64,000 nucleotides of DNA from JAGVIE01 sp964520905 (GCA_964520905.1 CAZFQL010000006.1:139201-203200); one strand, 5' to 3'. Counted from the stretch's first letter, positions 37,069 to 46,127 are shown. Notes: generated by a model from the letters alone, not told the origin. Numbers and translations: made by a program.

Positions 37069-39183
37069 ATGAAAACATATTTACAGCTAATAATAGCCGT
37101 TCTTCTTTCTTCGCTATTAGTGCAAGCTCAATGGCAGCAAACAAACGGACCTTACGGCGGTGACATTTACTCTCTCGCCGTTATTGGTTCAAATACTTTT
37201 GCAGCGACTTATGGAAGCGGCGTATTTCTTTCTACAGACAACGGCGCAAATTGGACAGCAGTTAATACCGGGTTAATAAATAAATATGTTCGTGCTATTG
37301 CCGTAAAGGGCTCTAATCTTTTTGCAGGAACCTGGGGCGACGGTGTGTTTTTGTCAACTAATTACGGTACAAACTGGACGGCACTTAATACCGGTTTAAC
37401 GAATAACTTAATACGGAGTCTTACTGTTATCGATACAACTATTTTTGCCGGGACATGGGGCGGCGGCGTATTTCGTTCGTCCGATAATGGCACAAACTGG
37501 ACGGCGGTAAATTCCAGTTTAACAAACAATCAAATATATTCGCTTTCTGGTAGTGGCTCTAATATTTTTGCTGGTACTTTTGGCGGCGGCGTATTTTATT
37601 CTTCCGATAACGGAGATAATTGGAATGTCGTTAATACCGGTTTGACCGGTCTGTATGTTTATTCACTTGCTATAAGCGGCACTAATGTTTTTGCCGGAAC
37701 ATTTAACAATGGTGTTTTTCTATCTACAAATAACGGAACAAACTGGTCCGCTGTTAATACAGGTTTGACAAATCTCAACATTAATGGAATTACCGTTAAT
37801 AACCAGAATATTTTTGCCGGCACATTAGATGGTGTGTTTCTTTCTTCTAACAACGGCACAATCTGGACTCCGGTAAACAATGGAATATCTACTCCTTCTA
37901 CAAGGGCTTTTGCTATAAATAGTCCCTATCTTTTCGCAGGAACTTCCGGGGGTGTTTATCTTTCAACTAATAATGGCGATAGCTGGACGGATGTTAATCA
38001 TAATTTAATATCCACAAAAATTAATTGCATTGCTGATAATTCTTCGTACCTATTTGCCGGAACTTATGGCGGAGGAGTATTTTCATCTTCAGATAATGGT
38101 ATGAATTGGGATAGGATGAATGATGGTTTTGCTAATACTAATATTTACACGCTTGCAATAAACGGTTCGGATATTTTTGCAGGTACGGTTGGCGCCGGAG
38201 TTTTTCGCTCTACTAACAACGGAACCAACTGGTTTGCCGCTAATAGTGGAATATCATCGACTCAGGTATATTCTATAATTATTAACGGAACAAACATTTT
38301 TGCGGGCACACAAGGTAGTGGCGTGTACCTCTCAACTGACTATGGTGTAAATTGGACTGCAGTCAACAGTGGATTGACAAATTTATATGTTTACTCTCTC
38401 GTATTCCTTAATACAAATTTATTTGCCGGAACGAGAAACGGGATGTTCATTTCAACGGATAACGGAACAAGCTGGAATGCTATTAATAGCGGACTCACAG
38501 ACACTTTTGTTCGTTGTATTGCAGTTAAAGAAGAAAAACTTTTTGTTGGAACTACAGGTAGTATTTTTCTTTCCACGGATAACGGAACAAACTGGAACCT
38601 TGCCAGCACCGGATTGCCGGGCAATGCAGTAAATTCAATTATTGTAAATGGAGGCAATCTATTTGCCGGAATCTCTAATCACGGTGTTTATGTCTCTACA
38701 AACGATGGTTCAACATGGTCTTCGGCTAATACAGGGATAGGAGATTATAATGTCAACTCACTTGTCATTAGAGATTCAAATCTTTATGCCGGAACTGAAG
38801 CAAGCGGCGTCTGGCGTCGTCCACTATCACAAATCGTAACGAGCGTAACTGAGAACATGAATACAATTCCTAATAATTTTTCGTTGGAACAGAATTATCC
38901 AAATCCTTTTAACCCATTGACAATTATCAATTATCAATTACCAATTGATAGTTGGGTAACATTGAAGGTGTACGATGTACTTGGACAGGAATTGATGACT
39001 TTAGTCAATGAAGTTAAGAAGGTAGGAAGATATGAAGTTAAGTTCGATGGCTCCACCCTTTCAAGCGGCATGTATTTCTATCGTTTTACGGCAGGCAACC
39101 CTTCGACATCCTTCGGCTCCACTCAGGACGGTGGCTCAGGACAGGGTTTTACATCAACTAAAAAAATATTATTAGTCAAATAA
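37069..39183 (+). CDS. T9SS-secreted repeat propeller protein
   Basis: 704 residues with signal peptide (to VQAQW). The body is about 14 tandem units of ~41 residues with the pattern 'I.V.GSNLFAGT.G.GVFLSTDNGTNWTAVNTGLTN', a BNR/VPS10-like propeller unit in which each repeat supplies one blade-like sheet. A T9SS sorting domain follows (EQNYPNPFNPLT to KKILLVK), interrupted by a palindromic insertion encoding GNPSTSFGSTQDGGSGQG. The DNA of the sorting domain is nearly identical to those at 5258 and 7651. Ligand unknown. Confidence 0.88.
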   Translation: MKTYLQLIIAVLLSSLLVQAQWQQTNGPYGGDIYSLAVIGSNTFAATYGSGVFLSTDNGANWTAVNTGLINKYVRAIAVKGSNLFAGTWGDGVFLSTNYGTNWTALNTGLTNNLIRSLTVIDTTIFAGTWGGGVFRSSDNGTNWTAVNSSLTNNQIYSLSGSGSNIFAGTFGGGVFYSSDNGDNWNVVNTGLTGLYVYSLAISGTNVFAGTFNNGVFLSTNNGTNWSAVNTGLTNLNINGITVNNQNIFAGTLDGVFLSSNNGTIWTPVNNGISTPSTRAFAINSPYLFAGTSGGVYLSTNNGDSWTDVNHNLISTKINCIADNSSYLFAGTYGGGVFSSSDNGMNWDRMNDGFANTNIYTLAINGSDIFAGTVGAGVFRSTNNGTNWFAANSGISSTQVYSIIINGTNIFAGTQGSGVYLSTDYGVNWTAVNSGLTNLYVYSLVFLNTNLFAGTRNGMFISTDNGTSWNAINSGLTDTFVRCIAVKEEKLFVGTTGSIFLSTDNGTNWNLASTGLPGNAVNSIIVNGGNLFAGISNHGVYVSTNDGSTWSSANTGIGDYNVNSLVIRDSNLYAGTEASGVWRRPLSQIVTSVTENMNTIPNNFSLEQNYPNPFNPLTIINYQLPIDSWVTLKVYDVLGQELMTLVNEVKKVGRYEVKFDGSTLSSGMYFYRFTAGNPSTSFGSTQDGGSGQGFTSTKKILLVK
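39097..39148. repeat. Palindromic element inserted in a sorting domain
   Basis: Ends AACCCT (39097-39102) and AGGGTT (39143-39148); the interior carries the related CCTTCG and CTCAGGAC words. The insertion keeps the frame and adds about 17 residues between YRFTA and the final STKKILLVK. Confidence 0.6.
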
Positions 39184-39199
39184 TAAAGGAGATACTAAA

Positions 39200-41974
39200 A
39201 TGTTGAATCATATGTCATGCCATAGGCAGATTCGCCGTGGCGAAAAATCCGCCTCAGGCGGGAAGCATTTTGTTCACTTGATGAGCTTAATACTTTTAAT
39301 CGTATCAGTCACGGTAACATCGTCGGCACAGATTCCACGTGTAATATCATATCAGGGAATACTAACCGACACCACCGGCAATCCAAAACCCGACGGTCCA
39401 TATATGATAACATTCAGATTATATGATTCGAGCGCGAGCGATAGTGAAATTTGGTTAGAACAAAAAACACTGCAAGTGAAACGCGGTCTCTTTAGCACAA
39501 TACTTGGAGATCAGGATCCTTTTGGAGATGGTGTTAAATTTGATCGAGCATACTGGCTCGGTTTACAGGTAGAGAGTGAACCGGAATTATCACCGCGTGT
39601 CCCGCTTACTCCAGTAGGTTACAGTTTGAATTCTACAAAATCCGATACTGCAAAATTCGCATACTCTACCTCACAACAAGTTTTTGTCGACAGTGCACGG
39701 ATAGCCGGAACCATTCCCGACAATACAATCACAACAGATAAAATTATTGATGGGACGATCCAGCGTGTAGATGTTGCACAGGATTTCACCGCACCATACA
39801 GCGATACCGCATCTTACGCACGAGTTGCACCACAAGCCGGCTTCGTTGACAGCGCGCGCATCGCAGGTACTGTACCAAATGGCTCATTGACTGAAATAAA
39901 AATTGCAAATTCGCAAGTCGTTAAAAGTCTTAACAACATTAAAGATAATGTTATCCTGTCTGCGCAAGGTGGCGCGACTATTACTTCAAACGGTGATACG
40001 ATTATTATTAATGCCGGAACCGGCGGCGGTGGAACGGGTATTCAAGGAGTTCAAAACACAGATGCCTCATTGACAATCACCGATCCAAACGGACCAACAG
40101 CTACAATCAATGTTGCAAATTTAGGAATCAAGAGCGCTCAGATTGCCAATGCGGCAATCACTCCTACTAAATTAAATTCGGCTGGTGCAAGTGCAGGGCA
40201 AGCGATGATCTGGAATGGTTCAAATGTTGTCTGGGGTAACCCAGTCGGCAGTGGACTTACACTACCGTATGCAGGTTCTGCAACCACTGGTGGTAATGTT
40301 TTTAGTATAACTAACACCGAATATGGAACGGGTATATATGGTGAATCTCAAAATACTGGTGTGTACGGGCAAAGCAATTCTGTGGGTGGGGTTGGAGTCA
40401 ATGGATCGGCACCATCGACCGGTGTTTTTGGCATAGGGAGCGGGGTAACTGGGACTACAATTGGTGTACACGGTATGAGTAATTCTTCAGTAGGTCGTGG
40501 TGTTGAGGGAAGTTCACCATATATTGGCATCGCCGGATTTGCCACCGCCACGAGCGGCACAAATAATGGTGTTTATGGAAGGAGTAATTCAACGACTGGT
40601 TCCGGTTTGTATGGCTATGCTGCCGCTACAAGCGGAACAAATTTTGGCGTGTTTGGATTAAGTAAATCAACAACTGGTGTGGGTATACTTGGAATTGCAG
40701 ATGCAATGAGTGGGGAAAATTATGGTGTCCAAGGTAGAAGCTTTTCAACATCAGGATTTGGTGTATATGGATTTGCCGCGCAATCAAGCGGGGTTAATTA
40801 CGGTGTGTATGGAAGAAGCAATTCAACATCTGGCTACGGTTTGTATGGATTAGCAAATGCCACAACCGGCACAAATTATGGTGTTTATGGAGAAAGTAAT
40901 TCTCCAAGTGGCCGAGGCGTTCAAGGTATTTCCCCATACCTCGGTACTTACGGCAGAGCTGACGCTACAAGTGGAATAAATTACGGTCTGTATGGAAAAA
41001 GTATGTCTTCTTCAGGTTACGGTGTATATGGAACCGCAGAAGCTGCAACCGGAGTAAATTATGGCGTGTATGGGCAAAGTAATTCATCAAGTGGTCGTGG
41101 TATGTATGGCTTTGCAGAAGCAACAAGCGGCTCAAATTTTGGTGTGTATGGAAGAAGTAATTCACCAGATGGTGGTTACGGTGTGTTCGGATATAGTCAA
41201 TATCGTGGAGTGTCTGGTTATGGGGCTTCCAGAAGCACAGCGGGTTATAGTATTGGTGTGTATGGATACGCCTTTGAGCCAGATGGACCAAATCTTGGCA
41301 CTTACTATGCGGGATATTTTATTGGTAGTGTTCATGTTCAAGGTACTTTATCAAAAGCCAGCGGCTCATTCAAAATAGACCATCCATTAGACCCCGAGAA
41401 TAAATATCTTTATCACTCCTTCGTCGAATCACCTGATATGATGAACATATATAACGGCAATATTATATTAAACGATAAAGGCGAAGCTGTTGTGCAATTG
41501 CCTGAATGGTTTGGATCCTTGAATAAGGAATTCAGATATCAATTAACCTGCATCGGAGGTTATGCTAATGTTTATATTTCAGAGAAAGTAAGTAAGAATC
41601 AATTCACAATTTCTGGCGGCTCATCCGGTTTAGAAGTATCCTGGCAAGTTACAGGAATAAGGAAAGATGCATATGCCGAGAAACATCGCATCCCGATCGA
41701 GGAGGATAAGAAGAATGAAGAGCGCGGGAAATACTTGCATCCCGATGCTTTTGGTAAATCGCGCGAGCAAGGTATAGATGCGCTTCATTCACCAAAACTA
41801 CCGGAAGAAACAATGCAGCGCGATGAAATGCACTCATTACCCGAACCAAATACACCGGATGCTATGCCCGAACTATCCCCCGAACCAAAACATATAGATG
41901 ATTTGGAAAGATTGCCACAGCCGGTAATTCCTGAGGTCAATCCATCTAAACCACCAGATCAGAAATTAGAATAA
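39200..41974 (+). CDS. Fibre-like exported protein with GVYG repeats (paralogue 2)
   Basis: 924 residues. The N-terminal module (QIPRVISYQGILTD, FRLYDSS), the GVYG repeats (about 13 units) and the C-terminal module (GSFKIDHPLDPENKYLYHSF, LPEWFGSLN) match 34527-36842, but there is an extra ~60-residue duplication of the FVDSARIAGT region and a longer proline-rich tail. The start is ATG 39200 behind AAAGGAG. The first 27 residues before the hydrophobic signal core are encoded partly by palindromic elements (39231-39263), giving an unusual long basic N-region. The two paralogues flank the propeller gene. Confidence 0.8.
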   Translation: MLNHMSCHRQIRRGEKSASGGKHFVHLMSLILLIVSVTVTSSAQIPRVISYQGILTDTTGNPKPDGPYMITFRLYDSSASDSEIWLEQKTLQVKRGLFSTILGDQDPFGDGVKFDRAYWLGLQVESEPELSPRVPLTPVGYSLNSTKSDTAKFAYSTSQQVFVDSARIAGTIPDNTITTDKIIDGTIQRVDVAQDFTAPYSDTASYARVAPQAGFVDSARIAGTVPNGSLTEIKIANSQVVKSLNNIKDNVILSAQGGATITSNGDTIIINAGTGGGGTGIQGVQNTDASLTITDPNGPTATINVANLGIKSAQIANAAITPTKLNSAGASAGQAMIWNGSNVVWGNPVGSGLTLPYAGSATTGGNVFSITNTEYGTGIYGESQNTGVYGQSNSVGGVGVNGSAPSTGVFGIGSGVTGTTIGVHGMSNSSVGRGVEGSSPYIGIAGFATATSGTNNGVYGRSNSTTGSGLYGYAAATSGTNFGVFGLSKSTTGVGILGIADAMSGENYGVQGRSFSTSGFGVYGFAAQSSGVNYGVYGRSNSTSGYGLYGLANATTGTNYGVYGESNSPSGRGVQGISPYLGTYGRADATSGINYGLYGKSMSSSGYGVYGTAEAATGVNYGVYGQSNSSSGRGMYGFAEATSGSNFGVYGRSNSPDGGYGVFGYSQYRGVSGYGASRSTAGYSIGVYGYAFEPDGPNLGTYYAGYFIGSVHVQGTLSKASGSFKIDHPLDPENKYLYHSFVESPDMMNIYNGNIILNDKGEAVVQLPEWFGSLNKEFRYQLTCIGGYANVYISEKVSKNQFTISGGSSGLEVSWQVTGIRKDAYAEKHRIPIEEDKKNEERGKYLHPDAFGKSREQGIDALHSPKLPEETMQRDEMHSLPEPNTPDAMPELSPEPKHIDDLERLPQPVIPEVNPSKPPDQKLE
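39231..39263. repeat. Palindromic elements inside a signal-peptide coding region
   Basis: TTCGCC GT GGCGAA (39231-39244) is followed at once by AATCCGCCTCAGGCGG (39246-39261), the same 16-mer found in intergenic DNA at 33838-33853. The reading frame continues through both. Confidence 0.7.
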
Positions 41975-41977
41975 TAG

Positions 41978-42091
41978 TCACCATTTAATCCTGACTATGC
42001 AGATATAGCGGAACATTCAGAGAATTTAAAAAACAGGGCGTCCGACGTTGTTAAAAGATTAGAACAAAAACATATTGATCAAAAAAAGTAA
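41978..42091 (+). other. Open in-frame stretch beyond tandem stop codons
   Basis: The preceding gene ends TAA TAG (41972-41977). The same frame is then open for 37 codons to TAA (42089-42091), reading FNPDYADIAEHSENLKNRAS and a lysine-rich helix-like tail. There is no start codon. It may be a former C-terminal extension lost to a stop mutation, or chance. Confidence 0.3.
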
Positions 42092-42122
42092 AGGGCTTTC
42101 ACACGCGTGGAAGCCCTTTTTA
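42090..42122 (+). terminator. Rho-independent terminator of the second secreted block
   Basis: AAGGGCTT (42091-42098) pairs with AAGCCCTT (42111-42118), with a palindromic CACGCGTG in the loop, and is followed by a T run. It lies 117 bp after the stop of paralogue 2. Confidence 0.88.
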
Positions 42123-42220
42123 TTAATCATCATAGATGAGGATCAGATAATATCCTCAATGTTCTTTGCATTTCAGTTTCCATGAAAATGAAAAATAGTT
42201 GTCTATTCTCTCTTGCTCCC

Positions 42221-42589
42221 TCACGAAGTCCGATCTGTCCCTTTCAAGACATTCCGTCGATTACGAATACCACGAATGATCGACAGTATACCAAATAGAA
42301 TGATAGGAATGGATACTGGATTATTAATGACAATTACAAAGAAAACCAGGGCACAGATGCACAGCAGGATACCACCGGAGTAAGGGCGAAAAATCGTGTA
42401 GATTGTAACTAAGCCGGTTAGAATTAACATTATGCAAACTCTTGTGTTCTGGTTTAAGTAGCTGTCGGGTACATCCGGAATAATAAGGTTTCCCACACCG
42501 AAGAGCAACAAAAAAGAAGCAACCAGTACTCCCAGAACGATGGTAATAACATTTAGTATTCGATAAGAACCTTTAGTTGAAGTTTGCAT
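42221..42589 (-). CDS. Small polytopic membrane protein of unknown function
   Basis: 122 residues with about four hydrophobic helices (near 14-35, 48-64, 68-85 and 90-108) and a basic tail (RGIRNRRNVLKG). No recognised family. The gene stands alone on the - strand. The 207 bp between it and the phosphatase gene contain nothing I can support. Confidence 0.65.
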   Translation of the reverse strand: MQTSTKGSYRILNVITIVLGVLVASFLLLFGVGNLIIPDVPDSYLNQNTRVCIMLILTGLVTIYTIFRPYSGGILLCICALVFFVIVINNPVSIPIILFGILSIIRGIRNRRNVLKGTDRTS

Positions 42590-42796
42590 ATTATATCTCC
42601 TATCTATGAGTAATCAATCAAATTAATTTTTCTAACTTATTATTTATGTTGCACCATATTATTAATTATTATCAGAAGTTACACAAACGATATAAACTAA
42701 GCGAAATAAAGCGTTATATTAGCTATTATGAAAACCTAATATATCAAACCGCCCTTTTCGCTTATGTGAATACTTTATATTTCAGCAATATTAGAC

Positions 42797-44185
42797 CTAC
42801 TTGTACAAAAATTTCACAACCACGATACCGACATCGTCATCGAGCACTTTTCCTTTACTAAAATCCTTCACCTGTTCTAAAAGATGTTGAACAAATGTTC
42901 GAGCATCCAAGTGAAGATTCGATTGGAAGAATTCACACAGCCGCTGCTCACCATATTGTTCTTCCTGTGAATTGAATTGCTCAAGAAGTCCATCGGTATA
43001 AAAGACAATAGTGCTGCCAATCCGAAATTCTTCAACCTGCTTCGTCATGTTTGGCAATATCGAGCGAATACCGAGAGGGATTGTTCCCTTCTTCAACGAA
43101 CGAATCTCACCACCGATATGTATTAGAGGTGACGGATGACCTGCATTCACATATGAAATAATTTGCTTCGTCGTATCTATTTCTGCCACAAAAAACGTAA
43201 CGAAATTTTTCTTTTGTATACTTTTCAATAATAAGATGTTTAATCGCTCAACGAGTTGTTCTAATTCGATTTCCGTTTGAGCAAGAAGATGAACCGAAGC
43301 CCGCACCTCCGCCATGATTAATGCGGCAGGCACTCCATTACCTGAGACATCGGCTACAACAATGAGAACCCGATCATGTGCCAGCTTAATAAGATCGCAG
43401 TAATCGCCTCCAACGAATTTACCTTGCTCAACAACGCCATAGAGGCCGAGACCTGAGATCATAGGGAATGAACGTGGAACAAATTGCTGCTGAACGTGAG
43501 ATGCAACCTGAAGCTCCGCCTGGATCTGTTCCTGCTCTTGTCTAATTGTTGACTCATCACGAACCAGTTTGATAATCAACCGGCGGGAATACTGAGCCAG
43601 AAAACCAATCAATGCAATAAATCCTATGAGAAGAATTAATTTTGTCGCCTGTCCGATATATGTTACTTCCCGGCTAAAAAGCTCACGGTCGTATCCACCC
43701 CAAGTCAACTCAATCGCATTAATGAGATAAAGATAGTACACAAGCGCAAGATATAATATGACTGTCAATCCTCCTGTTATCCACGTGAGCTTCCTGTCGT
43801 ACCGAAAGGCGGTTAAACCAATGAGCGGATAGACAATGATGAAGACATAATTCTTTAGAGCAACAGTTGGAATTTCTATCCGTGTGTACAGAACAAGGAG
43901 TAGAAAAACCATAATTATATCGAGACATGAGGTGAAATATTTCATTGAAGGATGATAACCGAAGCGGCGCATCACGAGATATACAATCAAGCCATATGTG
44001 TAGCCAAGAGCAAGAACGCCGAAATTCATCACGTTTGCTTCAAAGGAAACAGATTGAATATTGACGAGTGCCAGGAAAGTAATGATTGAAAGAAAAATAA
44101 TACGGCCGCTATTGGCTAATCGTTCCGCCTGTGCCTCTTGACTTGAAATCGCTTGATTAATTCGCTGGGTTATTTCTTCGGTCAT
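42797..44185 (-). CDS. Membrane-anchored SpoIIE/RsbU-type PP2C phosphatase
   Basis: About 462 residues from ATG 44185 (MTEEITQRINQ); GAGAGGAG sits immediately upstream, overlapping a poorer in-frame ATG at 44209. Six hydrophobic helices (about 30-205) are followed by a short coiled coil (RDESTIRQEQEQIQAELQVA) and a SpoIIE domain (about 235-460) with metal-binding Asp residues in VGGDYCDLI, VVADVSGNGVPAAL and the terminal 'DDDVGIVVVKF'. It should dephosphorylate a STAS protein; one is encoded at 17574-17930. Confidence 0.9.
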   Translation of the reverse strand: MTEEITQRINQAISSQEAQAERLANSGRIIFLSIITFLALVNIQSVSFEANVMNFGVLALGYTYGLIVYLVMRRFGYHPSMKYFTSCLDIIMVFLLLVLYTRIEIPTVALKNYVFIIVYPLIGLTAFRYDRKLTWITGGLTVILYLALVYYLYLINAIELTWGGYDRELFSREVTYIGQATKLILLIGFIALIGFLAQYSRRLIIKLVRDESTIRQEQEQIQAELQVASHVQQQFVPRSFPMISGLGLYGVVEQGKFVGGDYCDLIKLAHDRVLIVVADVSGNGVPAALIMAEVRASVHLLAQTEIELEQLVERLNILLLKSIQKKNFVTFFVAEIDTTKQIISYVNAGHPSPLIHIGGEIRSLKKGTIPLGIRSILPNMTKQVEEFRIGSTIVFYTDGLLEQFNSQEEQYGEQRLCEFFQSNLHLDARTFVQHLLEQVKDFSKGKVLDDDVGIVVVKFLYK

Positions 44186-44275
44186 AGCACTATCTCCTCT
44201 CGTTATCATATCTATTCAGCGCTCATCAGCATCAGGAGGCATAGCCAATTCGTATGCCTCCTGAAGCGTGTTTAT

Positions 44276-44411
44276 TTAATCATCTATGAAAAATGCGTCT
44301 TTCACCGGTTCTTGTTGCGGAACTTCCTTTATCACTTCCTTCATCTTGTCCGAAGGCTCAAAAAAGGCAACAATTTTATCCGTGATATCAACCAGTTCAA
44401 TATCCGGAATA
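44276..44411 (-). pseudogene. C-terminal fragment of a paralogue of the 45594-46127 gene
   Basis: In the - strand frame ending at TAA 44276-44278 the translation includes WDLVYNIPDIELVDITDKIV and FFEPSDKMKEVIKEV, ending KDAFFIDD. The intact gene at 45594-46127 ends WELTYNSPDVELIDVTEKIA, FFEPNDRMKEMIKEV, KDAYLIED. About 45 codons of homology remain, without a start. The neighbouring gene 44419-44979 stops just 5' of this fragment in another frame. Confidence 0.8.
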
Positions 44412-44418
44412 TTGTAAA

Positions 44419-44979
44419 CTAAATCCCAATGCCGACATGGAATCCATAGAACTGTTCCCGGTCACTTTTTGAGGCGGAGATCTGTGAGTAATAACCGACC
44501 CCGAGGTTGATCAAAAAGGAGAGACTACCTCGGATCTCTGCTCCAATAAAAGTGCGATTCGGGAGCGTGGAATGTGGATTTCCCCAGGTGCGAAGGAGTA
44601 CGATACGGGATTCACTGAAAACACCAAAATCCTGCATTGATCTGGGGGAAAATATGCCTTGATAACCAATCCCGAGGCGCCCGCCCGTAATACCGGGGCT
44701 TAGCGAAATGCTGAGATTGTGCAGCCATGTTTTATTATCACGGTCTGTCTGGAACATATGTACGTACCGCGAGGTGATCGACCAACGGTCCGGAGATCCC
44801 CATTCGATAGAAGTGATGGGTAAAATGACGTCCTGGTCGCTGAGTTGAAGCATTCCCCGCCCGCCACCAAATTTCTTTTGCTTTGTGCTTTGTTCTGATT
44901 CCTGGCTCCAAACCGGATGGACGAACAGGAATATCAGAACGAAGGCATATGGTACTATGAGTCTATACCTGATGTTCAT
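44419..44979 (-). CDS. Exported beta-strand-rich envelope protein
   Basis: 186 residues with signal peptide (ending HPVWSQ). The body alternates aromatic and polar residues (SPDRWSITSRYVHMF, GRLGIGYQGIF, LINLGVGYYSQIS) and ends GFHVGIGI, as an outer-membrane beta-barrel might, though the C-terminal residue is Ile instead of Phe. Function unknown. Its 3' end abuts the paralogue-tail fragment, so the last residues may be set by that junction. Confidence 0.65.
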   Translation of the reverse strand: MNIRYRLIVPYAFVLIFLFVHPVWSQESEQSTKQKKFGGGRGMLQLSDQDVILPITSIEWGSPDRWSITSRYVHMFQTDRDNKTWLHNLSISLSPGITGGRLGIGYQGIFSPRSMQDFGVFSESRIVLLRTWGNPHSTLPNRTFIGAEIRGSLSFLINLGVGYYSQISASKSDREQFYGFHVGIGI

Positions 44980-45012
44980 GGTTCCTTCTGTAAGTTGGCG
45001 TTCGAATCGGAT

Positions 45013-45405
45013 CTACCCGTCCTGACTGTTCTGTTGCAGTTGCTTTCTGCTTTTCAACCAGCAGTAAATGAAAAGTAAAGCTGGTATCACAAAGATAATT
45101 TCGGAGCCAGGGTCTTTTGCAGCATGTACCCAAATAACATTCACCGTTGCCATAAGGACGATGCTAATTGCAGATAATATACCACCGAATCCTTCCCATC
45201 TCCAGGCAATGAGAAAACCGATCTGCGCAATGATATACAGAAATATTACTAACCAATGACCGAAATCGGGATTGGGCATTTCACCTTGCTCTATCACATG
45301 CGCAATGAAGAAGGATAGAGAAAAAACTACAATGAGTGTTCCCAGAATTCTTGCTACCCATCGTGCGTAGGTTACCGATTTTGTTGTTGAGGATGTTGTT
45401 GCCAT
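45013..45405 (-). CDS. Small four-helix membrane protein of unknown function
   Basis: 130 residues with hydrophobic segments at about 17-36, 48-66, 72-92 and 102-117, with the motif WRWEGFGGILSA between helices. Short hypothetical proteins with this WEGFGG pattern are common in environmental genomes. AGGAG precedes the ATG. It lies 33 bp upstream of the envelope gene 44419-44979 in the same direction. Confidence 0.65.
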   Translation of the reverse strand: MATTSSTTKSVTYARWVARILGTLIVVFSLSFFIAHVIEQGEMPNPDFGHWLVIFLYIIAQIGFLIAWRWEGFGGILSAISIVLMATVNVIWVHAAKDPGSEIIFVIPALLFIYCWLKSRKQLQQNSQDG

Positions 45406-45529
45406 GATTTGTTTCTCCTGGATTGAACAAAAGTAATATCTGTATAACTATTAATTATGCTGCACTGCTAAATGTTATTCATTTCAATTTCAGTCTAACA
45501 GGATCTCAATTCTTATCCCTCTATTTTTT

Positions 45530-45569
45530 ATTTCTTCGTATTTCTTCGTATTCCTTCGTTTCTCTTCGT
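45530..45569. repeat. Four tandem copies of a 10-bp repeat
   Basis: ATTTCTTCGT (45530-45539), ATTTCTTCGT (45540-45549), ATTCCTTCGT (45550-45559) and TTCTCTTCGT (45560-45569). It lies between the 45594 gene and the 45013 gene. The period matches one helical turn. Copies are too short for a CRISPR. Confidence 0.75.
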
Positions 45570-45593
45570 GTAATTATTTAAACAGTCTTACCC

Positions 45594-46127
45594 TTAGTCC
45601 TCAATCAAGTATGCATCCTTTATCGGCTCCGATTTCAGGACTTCTTTAATCATTTCTTTCATCCTATCATTTGGTTCGAAGAAGGCGGCAATTTTTTCTG
45701 TTACGTCTATCAATTCAACATCCGGACTGTTATAAGTCAATTCCCATTTTGAAACTATTGCCGTCAAATTTTCGTTCTTTGCTAAAACTGCAATCTTATC
45801 CTTCACCGTTTCGATGATACCACTGATTGAACCCGTACCGAATCCCTGCTCGTGCATCATAGTTTGCCTCAGTGATCCTTCTCTTTCACATTTAGCTATT
45901 GTTTTTTTATCATCCTTTTCCTTAGCGGTTTTCATCTGCGCCATCAACGGTTCCATAGAACTTTTGAAATACTTTGAATTGCAATACACTATCGCAACCG
46001 CTCTCGAATCGAAAGTACCGATGCGTTGTTTGTTCTGTGCTTTCGCGTTGAAAGACGAGACACATATCAAACCGACGATGACCGGAATCAATATCGGAAT
46101 GTATGGAAAGAATCTTTGTGCTTTCAT
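45594..46127 (-). CDS. Exported OmpH/Skp-like protein of unknown function
   Basis: 177 residues with signal peptide (to FNAKAQ), then KQRIGTFDSRAVAIVYCNSK, an alpha-helical mid-region rich in K, E and M, and a C-terminal segment (VELIDVTEKIAAFFEPNDRM). The 'IGTFDSRAVAIVY' start recalls OmpH-like chaperones that begin with 'IGYVDS', but similarity is weak. A broken copy of its C-terminus lies at 44276-44411. GGAG precedes the ATG. Confidence 0.65.
   Translation of the reverse strand: MKAQRFFPYIPILIPVIVGLICVSSFNAKAQNKQRIGTFDSRAVAIVYCNSKYFKSSMEPLMAQMKTAKEKDDKKTIAKCEREGSLRQTMMHEQGFGTGSISGIIETVKDKIAVLAKNENLTAIVSKWELTYNSPDVELIDVTEKIAAFFEPNDRMKEMIKEVLKSEPIKDAYLIED

Noticed and set aside
45530..45569. 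10-bp repeats considered as CRISPR or iterons
   Set aside because: There are no spacers, only four imperfect copies, and no replication gene nearby.
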